Origin: Linanthus parryae
Lineage: Eukaryota > Streptophyta > Magnoliopsida > Ericales > Polemoniaceae
NCBI GenBank assembly: GCA_023055425.1
Contig: JALGPY010000003.1
Span: forward strand, 24,239,001 to 24,303,000
DNA length: 64,000 nucleotides
Direction: 5' to 3'
The translations under genes were made by a program, and so were the position numbers. Below are positions 31,798 to 43,423 of this stretch, in pieces; the first letter of the stretch is position 1; each line of letters opens with the position of its first letter. A model generated the notes under the pieces. It did no database searches, was not told where the DNA came from, and worked only from the letters and a program-made list of their open reading frames with translations.

Positions 31798-34270
31798 ATG
31801 AATATTCTATGTTGGAACGTGCGATGTCTTAAGAGTTCCTCCACTTTCCAAAGTCTAAACTCCCTAGTTAGGGATAAGCATCCTGATTTAACTTTCCTCA
31901 TGGAAACAAAAATGCTTATCCCTCAGGCGGATGTTGTTCGTGTTAAGTTAGGCTATGATTTCGGATACCGTGTTTCGCGAGTTGGGTTAGCTGGTGGGCT
32001 ATCACTTTGTTGGAACAAAAACGTTACTGTCCAGGTTCTTTCCAGAAATAGCTACCACATACACTGTTTTATTAGACCCCCTAAGTTTGGGTCTCCACTT
32101 TTTTATTTCACCGATTTTTATGGCGACCCAGTTACTCAAAACCGCAGATTTTCTTGGGATTTGTTACGTCTCCTGAATCCAAAGACCAACACACCTTGGT
32201 TGGTAGCTGGAGATTTTAATGAGATCTTATCAAATTCGGAAAAATTGGGCTGGAATGATCGTAATTGGAACCGGATTCAGGATTTTGCGGATGCTCTTTT
32301 TTATTGTGGAACGGACGTGCAGATCCCTTTTCGTTTCAAGAAAGGCTAGAAAGAGCTACCGCTAATACCACTTGGGATGCTACATTTGTTCATACTTCGG
32401 TTGAGGTACTACCTTATGTTGGATCAGATCACTTTCCCGTGTTTATCACAGCCTCCAGGGCAACAGCCCGTACTGGATCTCCTCGACGTTTCCACTTTTC
32501 AGCTGAATGAACTCGGGATCAGGAATGCCATGATACAGCCCAACGAGTATGGCCTAACACTACTCCTAGCTCTAATTATTTACATGCATTTCCTTATAAA
32601 ATTTACAAGACCACTGACTGCCTTCGAAAATGGGGAAAAAAGAATTACATTGCTACGACTAAAGAAAATAAAAATTTGATCCGTCGTTTATCTTGGCTAA
32701 ATTCCCAACCTGTTATTGCAACAGTCCCGAATCAAAGAAAATATCTTTATGTTAGATTACATCATATTATGGCAGATGAGGAATTAAGGTGGAAACAGAA
32801 ATCGCGTACTAATTGGTTAAAAGAAGGTGACCGTAACACTAAATTTTTCCATAAATGTGCTTCTGATAGAAAACGCAGGAATACTATTTCTGCAATTTAT
32901 GATCACAATGGACATCTTTTTACGAACTTAGAAGATATTAAGACGTGTTTTAGTGATTACTATACGACCCTTTTCACTGCTGAACCTGATTTATTTCCTC
33001 AAGCAGTCAACAGTATCAATAATTGCATTCAGCCTGAATTTTATGACTCCTTAAATTCTCCCTTTACTGAACAAGAAATTAGGATGCTATTCATTCTATT
33101 GGTTCCCTAAAAGCTCCTGGCCCCGACGGTTTACCTGCTATTTTCTATACTTATTATTGGCCAAGATGTTATCAAATGACTCCTTAAATTCTCCCTTTAC
33201 TGAACAAGAAATTACGACGCTATTCATTCTGTTGGTTCCCTAAAAGCTCTTGGAGATTTTAATGAGATCTTATCAAATTCGGAAAATTGGGCTGGAATGA
33301 TCGTAACTGGAACCAGATTCAGGATTTTGCGGATGCTCTTTTTGATTGTGGCCTATTCGATATGGGTTTTAAGGGAGAGTTTTATACCTGGTGGAACGGA
33401 CGTCCAGACCCCTTTTCATTTCAAGAAAGGCTAGACAGAGCTACTGCTAATACCACTTGGGATGCTACTTTTGTTCATACTTCGGTTGAGGTACTACCTT
33501 ATGTTGGATCAGATCACTTTCCCGTGTTTATCACAGCCTCCAGGGCAACTGCCCGTACTGGATCTCCTCGGGGTTTCCACTTTTCAGCTGAATGAACTCG
33601 GGATTAGGAATGCCATGATACAGCCCAACGGGTATGGCCTAACACTACTCCTAGCTCTATTATTTACATGCATTTCCTTATAAAATTTACAAGACCACTG
33701 ACTGCCTTCGAAAATGGGGAAAAAAGAATTACATTTCTAGGACTAAATAAAAGAAAAATTTGCTCCGTCGTTTATCTTGGCTAAATTCCCAACCTGTTAC
33801 TGCAACAGTCCTGAATCAAAGAAAATATCTTTATGTTAGATTACAGCATATTATGGCAGATGAGGAATTAAGGTGGAAACAAAAACCGCGTATTAATTGG
33901 TTAAAGAAGGTGACCGTAACACTAAATTTTTCCATAAATGTGCTTCTGATAGAAAACGCAGGAATACTATTTCTGCAATTTAGGATCACAATGGACATCT
34001 TTTTACGAACTTAGAAGATATTAAGACGTGTTTTAGTGATTACTATATGATCCCTTTCACTGCTGAACCTGATTTATTACCTCAAGCAGTCAACAGTATC
34101 AATAATTGCATTCAGCCTGAATTTTATGACTCCTTAAATTCTCCCTTTACTGAACAAGAAATTACGATGCTATTCATTCTATTGGTTCCTTAAAAGCTCC
34201 TGGCCCCGACGGTTTACCTGCTATTTTCTATACTACTTATTGGCATATTATTGGCCAAGATGTTATAAAT
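31798..34270 (+). pseudogene. LINE-1 ORF2: endonuclease and RT N-terminus, duplicated
   Basis: ORF2 starts with MNILCWNVRCLKSSSTFQSL, the exonuclease/endonuclease domain, with METK, then VAGDFNEILSNSEK and GSDHFPV typical of AP-like LINE endonucleases. From about 32209 to 33173 and again from 33252 to 34270 the same sequence is present twice. The first copy lacks about 48 bp that encode LFDMGFKGEFYTWW in the second, removing part of the endonuclease core. Between the domains lies the RT N-terminal part (RWKQKSRTNWLKEGDRNTKF). Frame breaks occur in both copies. Confidence 0.75.
32209..34270 (+). repeat. Internal tandem duplication in LINE-1, about 1.04 kb
   Basis: GAGATTTTAATGAGATCTTA starts at 32210 and 33253, an offset of 1043 bp. 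The copies share GTTCATACTTCGGTTGAGGT, CATAAATGTGCTTCTGATAG and GCCCCGACGGTTTACCTGCT. The junction near 33174-33251 repeats a short piece (CCCTTTACTGAACAAGAAAT) once more. Differences are scattered, so the duplication is not brand-new. Confidence 0.85.
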
Positions 34271-35735
34271 ATGTGCCTGGAATTTTTAAACAATGGTGGT
34301 GATATTTCGGTCATTAACCAGACTTGTATTGCTCTTATCCCGAGAATTAAAAATCCCAAGTCTGTTTTGGACTTTAGACCAACAAGTCTTTGAAACGTCT
34401 CTTATAAAATTATTTCTAAATCTTTAGCGAATCGTCTTAAAACCATTCTTCCTGGTATTATAGACCCTGCCCAATCAGCTTTTATTAAAGGCCGTCATAT
34501 TTCTGATAATTCTATCATTGCTTTTGAGACTATTCCCTTTATTCAAAATCAAAAGAATAGAACGGGCTCTTTTTCTCTAAAATTAGATATGGCAAAAGCC
34601 TATGATAGAATTGTGTGGGCTTATCTGCACCAAGTTCTTATAAAAATTGGTCTTCCCACAAACTTTGTCAACCGTATTATGACTTGTATGTCCTCTGTTT
34701 CTCTTTCAATTTTAATTAATGGCCAGCAAACTGAATATTTTCATCCCACTAGGGGTATTAGCCAAGGTGACCCCTACCTTTTCCTGCTTTGTACTGAAGG
34801 TTTATCTTGCCTTATCAAACAAGCTGTTTCTGATAACATCCGAGAGGGAGTTAAACCTGGTTTTTATTCTCCTAGCATTACTCACCTCTTATTTGCGGAT
34901 GATAGTATCCTTTTTCAAATTTTTTTTCAAAAGCAACCAAAGATAATGCCATCACTATCAACTCTATTCTCTACCAATAATGTCAATCTCCGGGCCAACT
35001 TATAAATAAAGATAAATCTGCTATCGTCTTTGGCCAATGTGCCCCTAGTGAAAACAAAAATCTAATTACCAAGATCCTACAAATTCCTGTTTTACCTTTG
35101 CATGAAAAGTATCTTGGTTTACCTACTAGCATTGGTAGAAATAAAAATAAGGACTTTTAGAATGTTAAAAATAAAAAAATGGAATAAAATGCATGGTTGG
35201 ACTGAAAAGTATTTATCCTTGGGTGGAAACGAAATTCTTATTAAATCGGTTATCCAAGCTATTCGGACTTATATCATGTCTATTTTTCTTCTCCCAACTT
35301 CTTTTTGTGATGAAATCCATAGACTTTGTTCTAAATTTTGGTGGAGCAATGATTTACATAAAAATATTTTATTTGGAAAAATGGGACAAAATGTGCAACT
35401 CTAAATTGATGGGAGGATTAGGTTTTCGGCTTCTCTATGCTTTCAACGTTCCTTTACTAGGTAAACAAGCTTGGAAAATCTACAATAACCCAAATTCTCT
35501 TCTAGCACGTGTTCTAAAAGCAAATTATTTTCCTAATGATTCTTTAATTAATGTTGTTTCTACTACTAGATCTTCCTTTGCTTAGAAAAAGTATTGTGAC
35601 TGCTAAAAACATTGTTTTTCAAGGTGTTCGTCATGGCATTGGAAATGGTCATAATACTTACATCTACCATTATAGATGGATCCCAATAGGTATGGGTAGA
35701 AAACCTCTTAGTTCTCCAACCCCACCCCTGCATTC
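34271..35735 (+). pseudogene. LINE-1 reverse transcriptase core
   Basis: RT motifs in order: TCIALIPRIKNPKSVLDFRP, then SQSA-like DPAQSAFIKGRHISDNSI, SLKLDMAKAYDRIVWAYL, TRGISQGDPYL and HLLFADDSILF with both catalytic Asp. Immediately after FADDSILF a frameshift occurs (a doubled TTTTTTTCAAA). The thumb region continues in shifted frames (KSVIQAIRTYIMSIFLLPTS, FWWSNDLHKNI, LLGKQAWKIYNNPNSLLARV). The reading stops at the copia border (35736-35740). Confidence 0.8.
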
Positions 35736-35740
35736 CAAGG

Positions 35741-37233
35741 TGAAAGTTTTGTAATGTAGACTAAATACATGACCATAATACTCTAGAAGGGGGGGGGGGG
35801 TTGAATAGAGTATGGAAACTTTTTGCTAAACACAAATTTTAACTAAGTAACTATGTGAGAAACTCAAATCTCAAGGCCTTGAGATTCTAAAAAACTAGTC
35901 AGAAACTTTCTAAGGCAAACCAGAAAGCTTCAAGGCCTTGACCTACAACCAGTTCTGAACAGTTTATAAACCCTAGTTTGATTTGAGTTGTTTGCAACAG
36001 AAAATAACAAAACTGTAAAGTAAATAACACAAGGCAATTTACAGAGTTCAGTCCCAATGGACCTAATCTCTGCCTGAGGGATCTAATCACACCAGAATTG
36101 GGCAAACACTTCTTATTACTCACACAGAAACAACCCTAGATCTCCAAGCCTATGTGAATTTCATTACAACTATACAACTTGTGGTTCCAAACCTATCTAG
36201 TACCAGCTACTAACTGTTGAGCTAACAAGAACCTCTTGTCGTTCGCTTGAACAACCAACCACTAGGTTTAGTGAGGTTTTAGATATACAAAAGATAATCA
36301 GATTACAAAACAGAAGAAGAACATAGTAGAAGAATAAGCTTGTGAAGGTCTGGATGTGTTCTTTAGGAAACTGGAATGATTGATCTTCTGAAAGCTGTAA
36401 TTGAAGCCTAAATGAATGTGTGTTTGAATGTATGATCTCCCACGGATTTTCCACACCTCTATTAGTTCTCTGCAAGCTTCTATTTCTTTCAAAGTTCAAA
36501 CCAGTCTTTTATCCACTCTCTGCAACTGAATGAGAGATTTTAGGATCTCAGTTCCTGCAAATCCTCATCCTTTCCAACTACAGTTCAAACAGCTTTGAGT
36601 AGATATCCGTTGAGTTTGTTGAGATTGCATTTGCACGTTTAACAAACCTGCAACAACATTAAAACGCATCAATAACAAAATCTAGAAATATAACAGCACT
36701 AAGTCTGTTTGGATTTCCAGTTTCTGAATAAAAACTGGATGAGTGAATAAACAATAATCAGATTAACTTCTGAAACATATAACTCATGATAAACTAGTTG
36801 AAGACTTTTAGAAGTCGTTAAACAATCATAATAATAAAGATCAAACCCTGAATGAAAGAATCAAATTAATTTTGTAATACTGTCAGCAGCTCAAGGCACA
36901 TCTCAAGGCCTTGAAGCTCTGAACATGCTTCACAGTCTTTCAATGTTGAGACCAGAAATCTTTGATTCTCTCTTATCAGGATATCTGCAATTGTGTTAGA
37001 TATATAAAGAATATATAACATAAGTATTTGCAACAAGTCTCTGATCTTAATTATCAGATATCCAACCTGCAACACAAGATTGTTAGAGCATTCAGCATAA
37101 TAAAACTACTCTCAAGGCTTTGAAGCTCTGATCAGTATCTCAAGGCCTTGGATCCTCAGAAATACTTTGCCTTTGTCTTCATCACTCAATATAGTTACTT
37201 CTGAAAACACACTTAAAGGTCTTTGAGTCAGCA
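35741..37233 (-). repeat. 3' LTR of the copia element
   Basis: 1493 bp, matching 45255-46748 along its whole length, including the poly-G tract near 35790 and the words TTTGATTTGAGTTGTTTGCA and GTTACTTCTGAAAACACACT. It contains five CAAGGC[CT]TTG palindromic words, four of which are the exact CAAGGCCTTG. The 20-bp perfect palindrome AATCTCAAGGCCTTGAGATT lies at 35867-35886. Confidence 0.9.
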
Positions 37234-37245
37234 ATCTCCCCCTTG
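37234..37245 (-). promoter_or_regulatory. Polypurine tract of the copia element
   Basis: On the minus strand CAAGGGGGAGAT directly precedes the 3' LTR. Its position and purine run fit the plus-strand primer site. Confidence 0.8.
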
Positions 37246-37719
37246 ATGAAAGACAAAACCCATAATCTTGTATAAATATCCCCGCAACTCCTTGTAAGAA
37301 TTAGATATCAACATTTTGTAGAGATAATAAACCGTAATACCAGTCAAACCAACTTAACACAAATATTCAGTATTTCACAGATAACACAGAAACACATATA
37401 ATACCAGAGCACTGATTAACCAAGAATTCCAAAATATTATTATTATTTAAACACTGAAAAGTAACCACAAAAAGTAACCACAAAAACCACATAATTTTCA
37501 AAAACCACATAATTTCTCCCCTTTTTTGACTTTCATGAAACAAATGTGAAGAAATGTTGGATCATTACTCAGAGTCTTTAAAGAAACTAAAAAAAAACTT
37601 CTGAATGTCAAGGCCTTGAGAATAGAAAAGAAGAAAAGAAAAAGATAGAAAGAAAGGATCAATGCTTTGGTCTTCTCAAATCTTCATTTCTTCGTTGATG
37701 TTTGGCCTTTCTCTGAGCC
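37246..37719. other. Untranslated part of the copia element
   Basis: The stretch lies between the polypurine tract and the extra ORF. It has no frame. One CAAGGCCTTG word lies at 37609. Confidence 0.6.
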
Positions 37720-39740
37720 TTATCCAACTTCTTCAGCACTATCAGCATCTTTAGCAGACTGATCTTCTTCTTGTATAGCATCTACCTCAGCAACAACTTC
37801 CTCAATGATCTCATCCACCTTCTTGTTCTTAATCTGCACTGAATCACCCTCTGTATCTGCATCAACACCTGTGTCTTCACCAGCTTCTTCTTCCTCAGTT
37901 TTCTCATACATATCCTTTGAAGTGAGCACCACTGGAATAGGCTTCTACTTCTTCTTCTTCTTCAAGAAATCACCTAGACTTTCATCTGAGTCAACACTGG
38001 TGCCATGACTAGTAGCAGAAGGAATCTTTTCCAAGTTCAAACCTTTGATGACAACATCCAGTTTTCCATTCATCACATTCATCAAACCCTTGAACATATT
38101 ACATTCAGAAGACAGATCAAATAGCCTTTGTCTGAGATCTTCAATCTCAACTTGCCGATCTTCAAAATTCTCAACCAACAAAGAGTAATCCTTATTTGCT
38201 TGTCCTTTTGCTATTGTATCCCCCTTAGGTTTAACAAAATCTTTCTCTTCAAGCTCAGCTTTGGACAATTCTGAATAAAACTTCCAATGACCTTTTCTGT
38301 CTGAACCACTCCAATCCTCTGTAAAGCAGTCTCATCAATTAACCCAAAACCACCAGTTATGTTTTCCTCTCCTTTCACAGGTACCTCAAAATGCTCAAAG
38401 AAACGATGTAATAGGTTGGCATAGGGAAGAGGGTGGTTTCTAGTTCTAGTAGCACAGTAGATCATATGCTCCATAACCACTGTTGGCAAGTCAATCTCAA
38501 ACCCATGACATATCAGGTACATCAGGATGAGAACTTTATCAGTAACCAACTCTCTTGAGTTTTCCCTAGGAACAACACTCCTCATCAGAATTGTAAACAA
38601 AATCTTAGCTTCACAATTGAGCACAGAGTGTGTCAACTGTTTGGGACCAGAGGGAACACCATCAATGAAAAACATAGCTTTGGCCTTTTCTAGACACTCC
38701 TTCCTATCAGGATAATCACCAACAACTTCTTAGGAATGCCCAAGACTTTGGAAAAAGTCCTATGATCTAGCCTTAAGTTTATCCCAGCCACCTTAGAAGT
38801 TAACACCAATTTATCATCTCCTTCTTGAACCAGATTCAGATAAAACAACCTAGTTAACCTAGGATAAGCTTTTGAACTAGGATTTAACACCTTCCAAACT
38901 CCAGAATCCCTTAACTTCCTCATACAGTCAATATCCAGTTTATCTAATAACTCTTCAGAAATCATACTACAAAAAGGAACCTTAGAAGAAGCATACCCTT
39001 GCATCCAGACTGTCCTAACTTCAGAACTAACAAACCAATATGAAGGAAGTCCATTTTTACCTTGATAACCCTTTTTGGTTGCAGTAGCCACTTGCTTAAC
39101 CCTAGTTTCCTTCTCAGTGGGTTTGTCCTTCTCTTGTTCTCCTTCAGTGGACTTCTTCTTGCTTTCCTGAGCAGATTTCCCCTTTTCTTCTTCACCAGCC
39201 TTTTTCTTCTCTCCCCCTTTCTTCTTGTCTGACCTAGGTTGATCACCACCCTGAGTCTCTGTCTCCATCTGTGGATCAATACTTGAACCTTCATATCCCT
39301 TTTCTGTTCTGATCTTCTTTGAAGGAGGAGTTTCCTCATGCAAACTTTGAGTGTTCTCTGAATCCGAATCAGATATCACATTCTTCTCCTTCTTGTTTGC
39401 CCTCTTCTTAGATCTGCCAGAAGACTTTCCTTGTTGTTGAATCCTGGCTGATTTGCGCTTTCACTCTCGACCTAAAGGTCTTCGATAAAGCTCGTGGGTT
39501 CATTAACAATTCACAAAAAATGGCTGCCCGGTGCTGGAAGGTCGGAAGGAGAAGTTGTAGAACGCGCTTTCCTAGCAACTTCTTTTCTTCCATGAGCTAT
39601 TGAGCTAAGCGATCTTCTTGTTGTGTTGCAAAATCCGGTAGGGCTAGTGCCATTGGCCTTGCTCTCGATTTTGATCTAGATCTCGGTTTAGGGTTTTGAG
39701 AGGAGAATGAGATGGAGAGAAATAGAGAGAGAGCAAAGAG
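37720..39740 (-). pseudogene. Extra ORF region downstream of copia pol
   Basis: Four broken minus-strand frames follow one another: 39593-39408, 39379-38690, 38675-38211 and 38268-37720. The second starts with an acidic and lysine-rich stretch (KKKGGEKKKAGEEEKGKSAQ) and then LTRLFYLNLVQEGDDKLVLT and INLRLDHRTFSKVLGIP. The third continues FEIDLPTVVMEHMIYCATRT and LPYANLLHRFFEHFEVPV. This pattern recalls the 'putative plant transposon protein' family (Transposase_32-like). The last parts are coiled coil (VEIEDLRQRLFDLSSECNMF) and very acidic (EKTEEEEAGEDTGVDADTEG). No signal peptide or clear membrane segment is seen, so an envelope function is not supported here. The function is unknown. Confidence 0.6.
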
Positions 39741-40126
39741 ACGTAGAGAATTGAGAGAGAATGAAGAAGAATAAGCCCTAAATTTCAGCTTAAGTAGGTT
39801 GAAAGAATGAGTTATAATAGGACTCTACTGAAATCAACATGCAAAAAGAATATTTGAAAATATTTTTGGATATTTTAGAAAATTCTCTGAGTAATTCAAA
39901 TATTATACAATTATCTAAAGAGATAAGATATAATATTTGATGATCCATTTTTTTAAAAAAATATTTACAGATGTTTCAAGACCTGGAGAACAATCTCAAG
40001 GCCTTGAGATTTTCTGCAGTCTTAGAAATTTCAAAGCTTTGAACTATACTTTCAAGGATTTGGAAAGTATAATCTCAAGGCTTTGAGATTTCAACACATA
40101 AACACAAGTAAGTATCAATACTCCCC
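39741..40126. other. Copia spacer between pol and the extra ORF
   Basis: There is no coding frame. On the minus strand a TC-rich, leader-like stretch (CTCTCTTTGCTCTCTCTC type) precedes the extra ORF. Palindromic words lie at 39992-40011 (perfect 20-mer) and 40071-40090. Confidence 0.5.
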
Positions 40127-41939
40127 CTAAACCAATGCATCCTTGTTTAACATACCCAGTTCAAGCCTTAGGGATGAAAACCTATCATCTGGCAGAGGTT
40201 TAGTGAAAATATCAGCAATTTGCATTGAAGTGGAAATAAAATATAGAACAACATCACCTTGTTCTGCATGATCTCTAAGAAAGTGATGTCTCACATCTAT
40301 GTGCTTGGTTCTTGAGTGCTGTACTGGATCCTTAGAGATTGAAATAGCACTTGTGTTATCACAATGAATAGGCACATTTCTGAAATTATAGCCAAGATCT
40401 CTAAGTTGTTGTGCAATTCATAACACTTGTGAACAACAAGCTTCAGCTGCAATGTATTCAGCTTCTGCAGTTGATAATGCTACAAAATTTTGCTTCTTAG
40501 AATGCCAACTGATCAGTGAAGATCCAAGAAATTGGCAACATCCAAAAGTACTCTTCTTATCTACTTTATATCCTGCAAAATTTGCATTTGAGTAGCCACT
40601 CAACATAAAATTAGATCTCCTTGGATACCAAAGCCCCAAGTCTTTGGTTCCATTTAAATATCTAAATTTTTTTTTGACAGCAGTTGAATGACTTTCCTTA
40701 GGATCTGCTTGAAATCTAGCACACATACAAACACTGAACATAATATCAGGTCTACTAGAAGTTAAATACAAAAGAGATCCAATCATACCTCTATACTCCT
40801 TTTGATTCACACTCTTACCATTTGTATCCTTGTCTAATGAGAGTGATGAACTCATAGGAGTTTTAAGTACCTTGTACTGTGTCATATTGTACTTGTTCAA
40901 TAAGTTCTTGGTATACTTTTCTTGATGTACAAATATTTCTTTCTTCATTTGTAAAATATGAAGTCCAAGAAAGAAATTCAGTTCACCCATTAAGCTCATC
41001 TCAAACTCCCTGCACATCAGACTAGAGAACTCTTTTGAAAGAGCATCATTAGTAGCACCAAACAAAATATCACCCACATAGATCTGAACTACTAACAAAT
41101 CAGTTTCATGATATTTAATAAAAATATTTTTATCCACTAGACCTCTCTTGAAATTATTGCCAAGTAAAAAATTTGAAAGTCTATCATACCAAGCCCTTGG
41201 AGCTTGTTTTAAACAATAAAGAGCTTTGTCTAGTTTGTAAACATGATCAGGGAAGTTTTCATCTTCAAAACCAGGAGGTTGTGCTACAAAAACATCTTCT
41301 TGTAAATAACCATTCAGAAAAGCACATTTGACATCCATTTGATAAAGCTTTATGTGATTGTGAGATGCAAATGCAAGAAGTATTCTAATAGATTCTAACC
41401 TGGCAACAGGAGCAAATGTCTCCTCATAGTCTATACCTTCTTCCTGATTGTATCCCTGTGCCACAAGTCTGGCTTTGTTCCTTACCACTTTGCCATTCTC
41501 ATCAAGCTTATTTCTGAACACCCATCTGGTTCCTATAACTGATTTATCTTTTTGGTCTGGGAACCAGATTTCATACCTTGTTTCTTTCAAATTCATTCAG
41601 CTCACTTTGCATTGCAATGATCCAGTCTGCATCTTCAAGTGCTTCCTTAGTATTCTTAGGCTCAATCAATGATACAAAGGCACTAAAAGCACACAAGTTC
41701 CTCAACGGTCCTCTTGTCAGAGTTCCAGATGTTGGATCAGATATGATATTGTCAGCTGGATGATCTGCATGATAATTGAACTTCTTCCTTGTTATCCAGG
41801 AATATGTTCCTTCAAGGCTTTGAGTTCTTGAAACAGTAGAGGGAGCATCATAGAAAGTTTCAGTTGCAGTCTCAAGGCTTTGAGATTTTGCCTCTGCAGG
41901 GGGTTCAAGGCCTTGAGATTCTACTGATTGATTCTGCAC
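40127..41939 (-). pseudogene. Copia reverse transcriptase and RNase H
   Basis: RT motifs: [75 protein letters not shown]. The catalytic box reads [10 protein letters not shown]: the first Asp of the usual YVDD is Gly, which would abolish polymerisation. RNase H shows [19 protein letters not shown] (the usual Asp in SDADWAG is Asn), [16 protein letters not shown], a stop at 40417, then IHCDNTSAISISKDPVQHSR and HIDVRHHFLRD. The N-terminal linker (about 41939-41800) encodes three SQ[GS]LE repeats produced by the palindromic word. Frame changes lie near 41590 and 40400. Confidence 0.85.
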
Positions 41940-41949
41940 TTTAGTTTAG

Positions 41950-42966
41950 CCTTTGTCCTCTTTCACAACATCATCATCAGACTCATGCTTGTTCAAATTT
42001 AGATCTGCAAAACTTTCACTCAGAGAATCCTTAGTACTTTCATCAAAAAAACATGAATACTCTCTTCCACAATCTTGGTCTTTCTGTTATAAATTATATA
42101 AGCTTTGCTAGTTTGAGAATATCCAAGAAATACACCTTCATCACTTCTAGCATCAAATTTACCAAGATTGTCTCTACCATTATTATGCACAAAACAGATA
42201 CAACCAAAAGGTTTGAAGTATGAGACACTAGGTTTCCTACCTTTAAACAGTTCATAAGGAGTCTTTTTCAAAATAGGTCTAATCAAACATCTATTCAGCA
42301 CATAATTGGCAGTATTAACAGCTTCTGTCCACTAGAACTTTGGCAAATTACTTTCAAGTAGCATGATTCTAAACATATCCTCAAGTGTCCTATTTTTCCT
42401 TTCAACTACTCTATTTTGCTGTGGATTTCTAGGTGCAGAAAAGTTGTGTGATATACCATGCTTTGCACAAAATAAATCAAAGTCAATTTGATCAAATTCC
42501 CTACCATGATCACTTCTAATAGATGAAACAGGCAAATTTTTCATAGTTTAAAGCTCTTTGCACAGTCTAGAAAATTCAGATAAAGTTTCAGTTTTGTCTC
42601 TAATGAACATCACCCATGTAAATCTAGAATAATCATCTACTATAACAAGCATATACCTCTTACCTTTTGGGGTCTGAACTCTCATAGGACCACACAAGTA
42701 CATATGCAACATTTCTAAGGGTCTAGAAGTACTTACAAAGTTCTTTGGCTTGAATGGGCTTCTTGTTTGTTTACCTTGTACACATGCCTTGCAAACCTCA
42801 TTATCTGAATTTTTTGTGATGGTAATCCTCTTACCAAATCCTTTGAGATGAGTTTATTCAAGGTGTGTATGCTAATATGCCCAAGCTTTCTATGCCAAAG
42901 ATTTGAATCTTCCTTCAAGGCCTTGAGGCATTTTAGCTTGTCACCTGCAACACTGTTAGTACTCAT
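41950..42966 (-). pseudogene. Copia integrase, broken
   Basis: The GAG-pre-integrase region reads DSNLWHRKLGHISIHTLNKL with the zinc-binding His residues. In the core the first catalytic Asp position (usually LHxDLxGP) reads LEMLHMYLCGPM, so Asp is Tyr. The second is kept (SSIRSDHGREF), as is the Glu (QQNRVVERKNRTL). Stops lie after KEL (about 42548) and after NLPKF (42332). The part PYELFKGRKPSVSYFKPFGC is typical for the core's end. The enzyme would be inactive. Confidence 0.8.
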
Positions 42967-42978
42967 AGCATATAGAAT

Positions 42979-43326
42979 TTATGATCTAGGAGCAGTGAGT
43001 ATGCAATCTCCAGATTTCTCATCTTGCACCACACATTTGTCCTTGTCATATATAGCTTTATAACCTTTATCACATAACTGAGAGATACTAAGCAAATTAT
43101 ATTTAAGTCCATCCACAAGATAAACATCGGAGATAGAGTTGGTAGAACCATTACCAATACTACCTATACCAATAATATTGCATGTTGCTTTGTCACCAAG
43201 TGTAATTGTTCCTCCAGATTTTTCTGTAAGCTCTGTAAAGAGAGATTTCTTTTCACTCATATGTCTGGAACAACCACTGTCTAATATCCATTTCTGATCT
43301 TTCAAGGCCTTGGTGACATCATGCAA
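42979..43326 (-). pseudogene. Copia aspartic protease
   Basis: The active site is preserved as WILDSGCSRHMSEKKSLFTE (Asp-Ser-Gly). FLG-like GTITLGDKATCNIIGIGSIG and VYLVDGLKYNLLSISQLCDK follow, the usual copia protease sequence. A frame change lies at each end. The word CAAGGCCTTG at 43313 encodes TKALK here. Confidence 0.8.
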
Positions 43327-43423
43327 AAGTAAATCATTGCCTTAACAGGCTGTTAGACCAAGTGCAGAACTTTGAGTCATAATCAGAATCGGCCATGTTT
43401 GGTGGTCTAGTTTCTTTTGGAAC

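Noticed and set aside
37720..39740. Calling the extra copia ORF an envelope gene
   Set aside because: No signal peptide, transmembrane helix or cleavage site is visible; the pattern fits a plant transposon protein family better.
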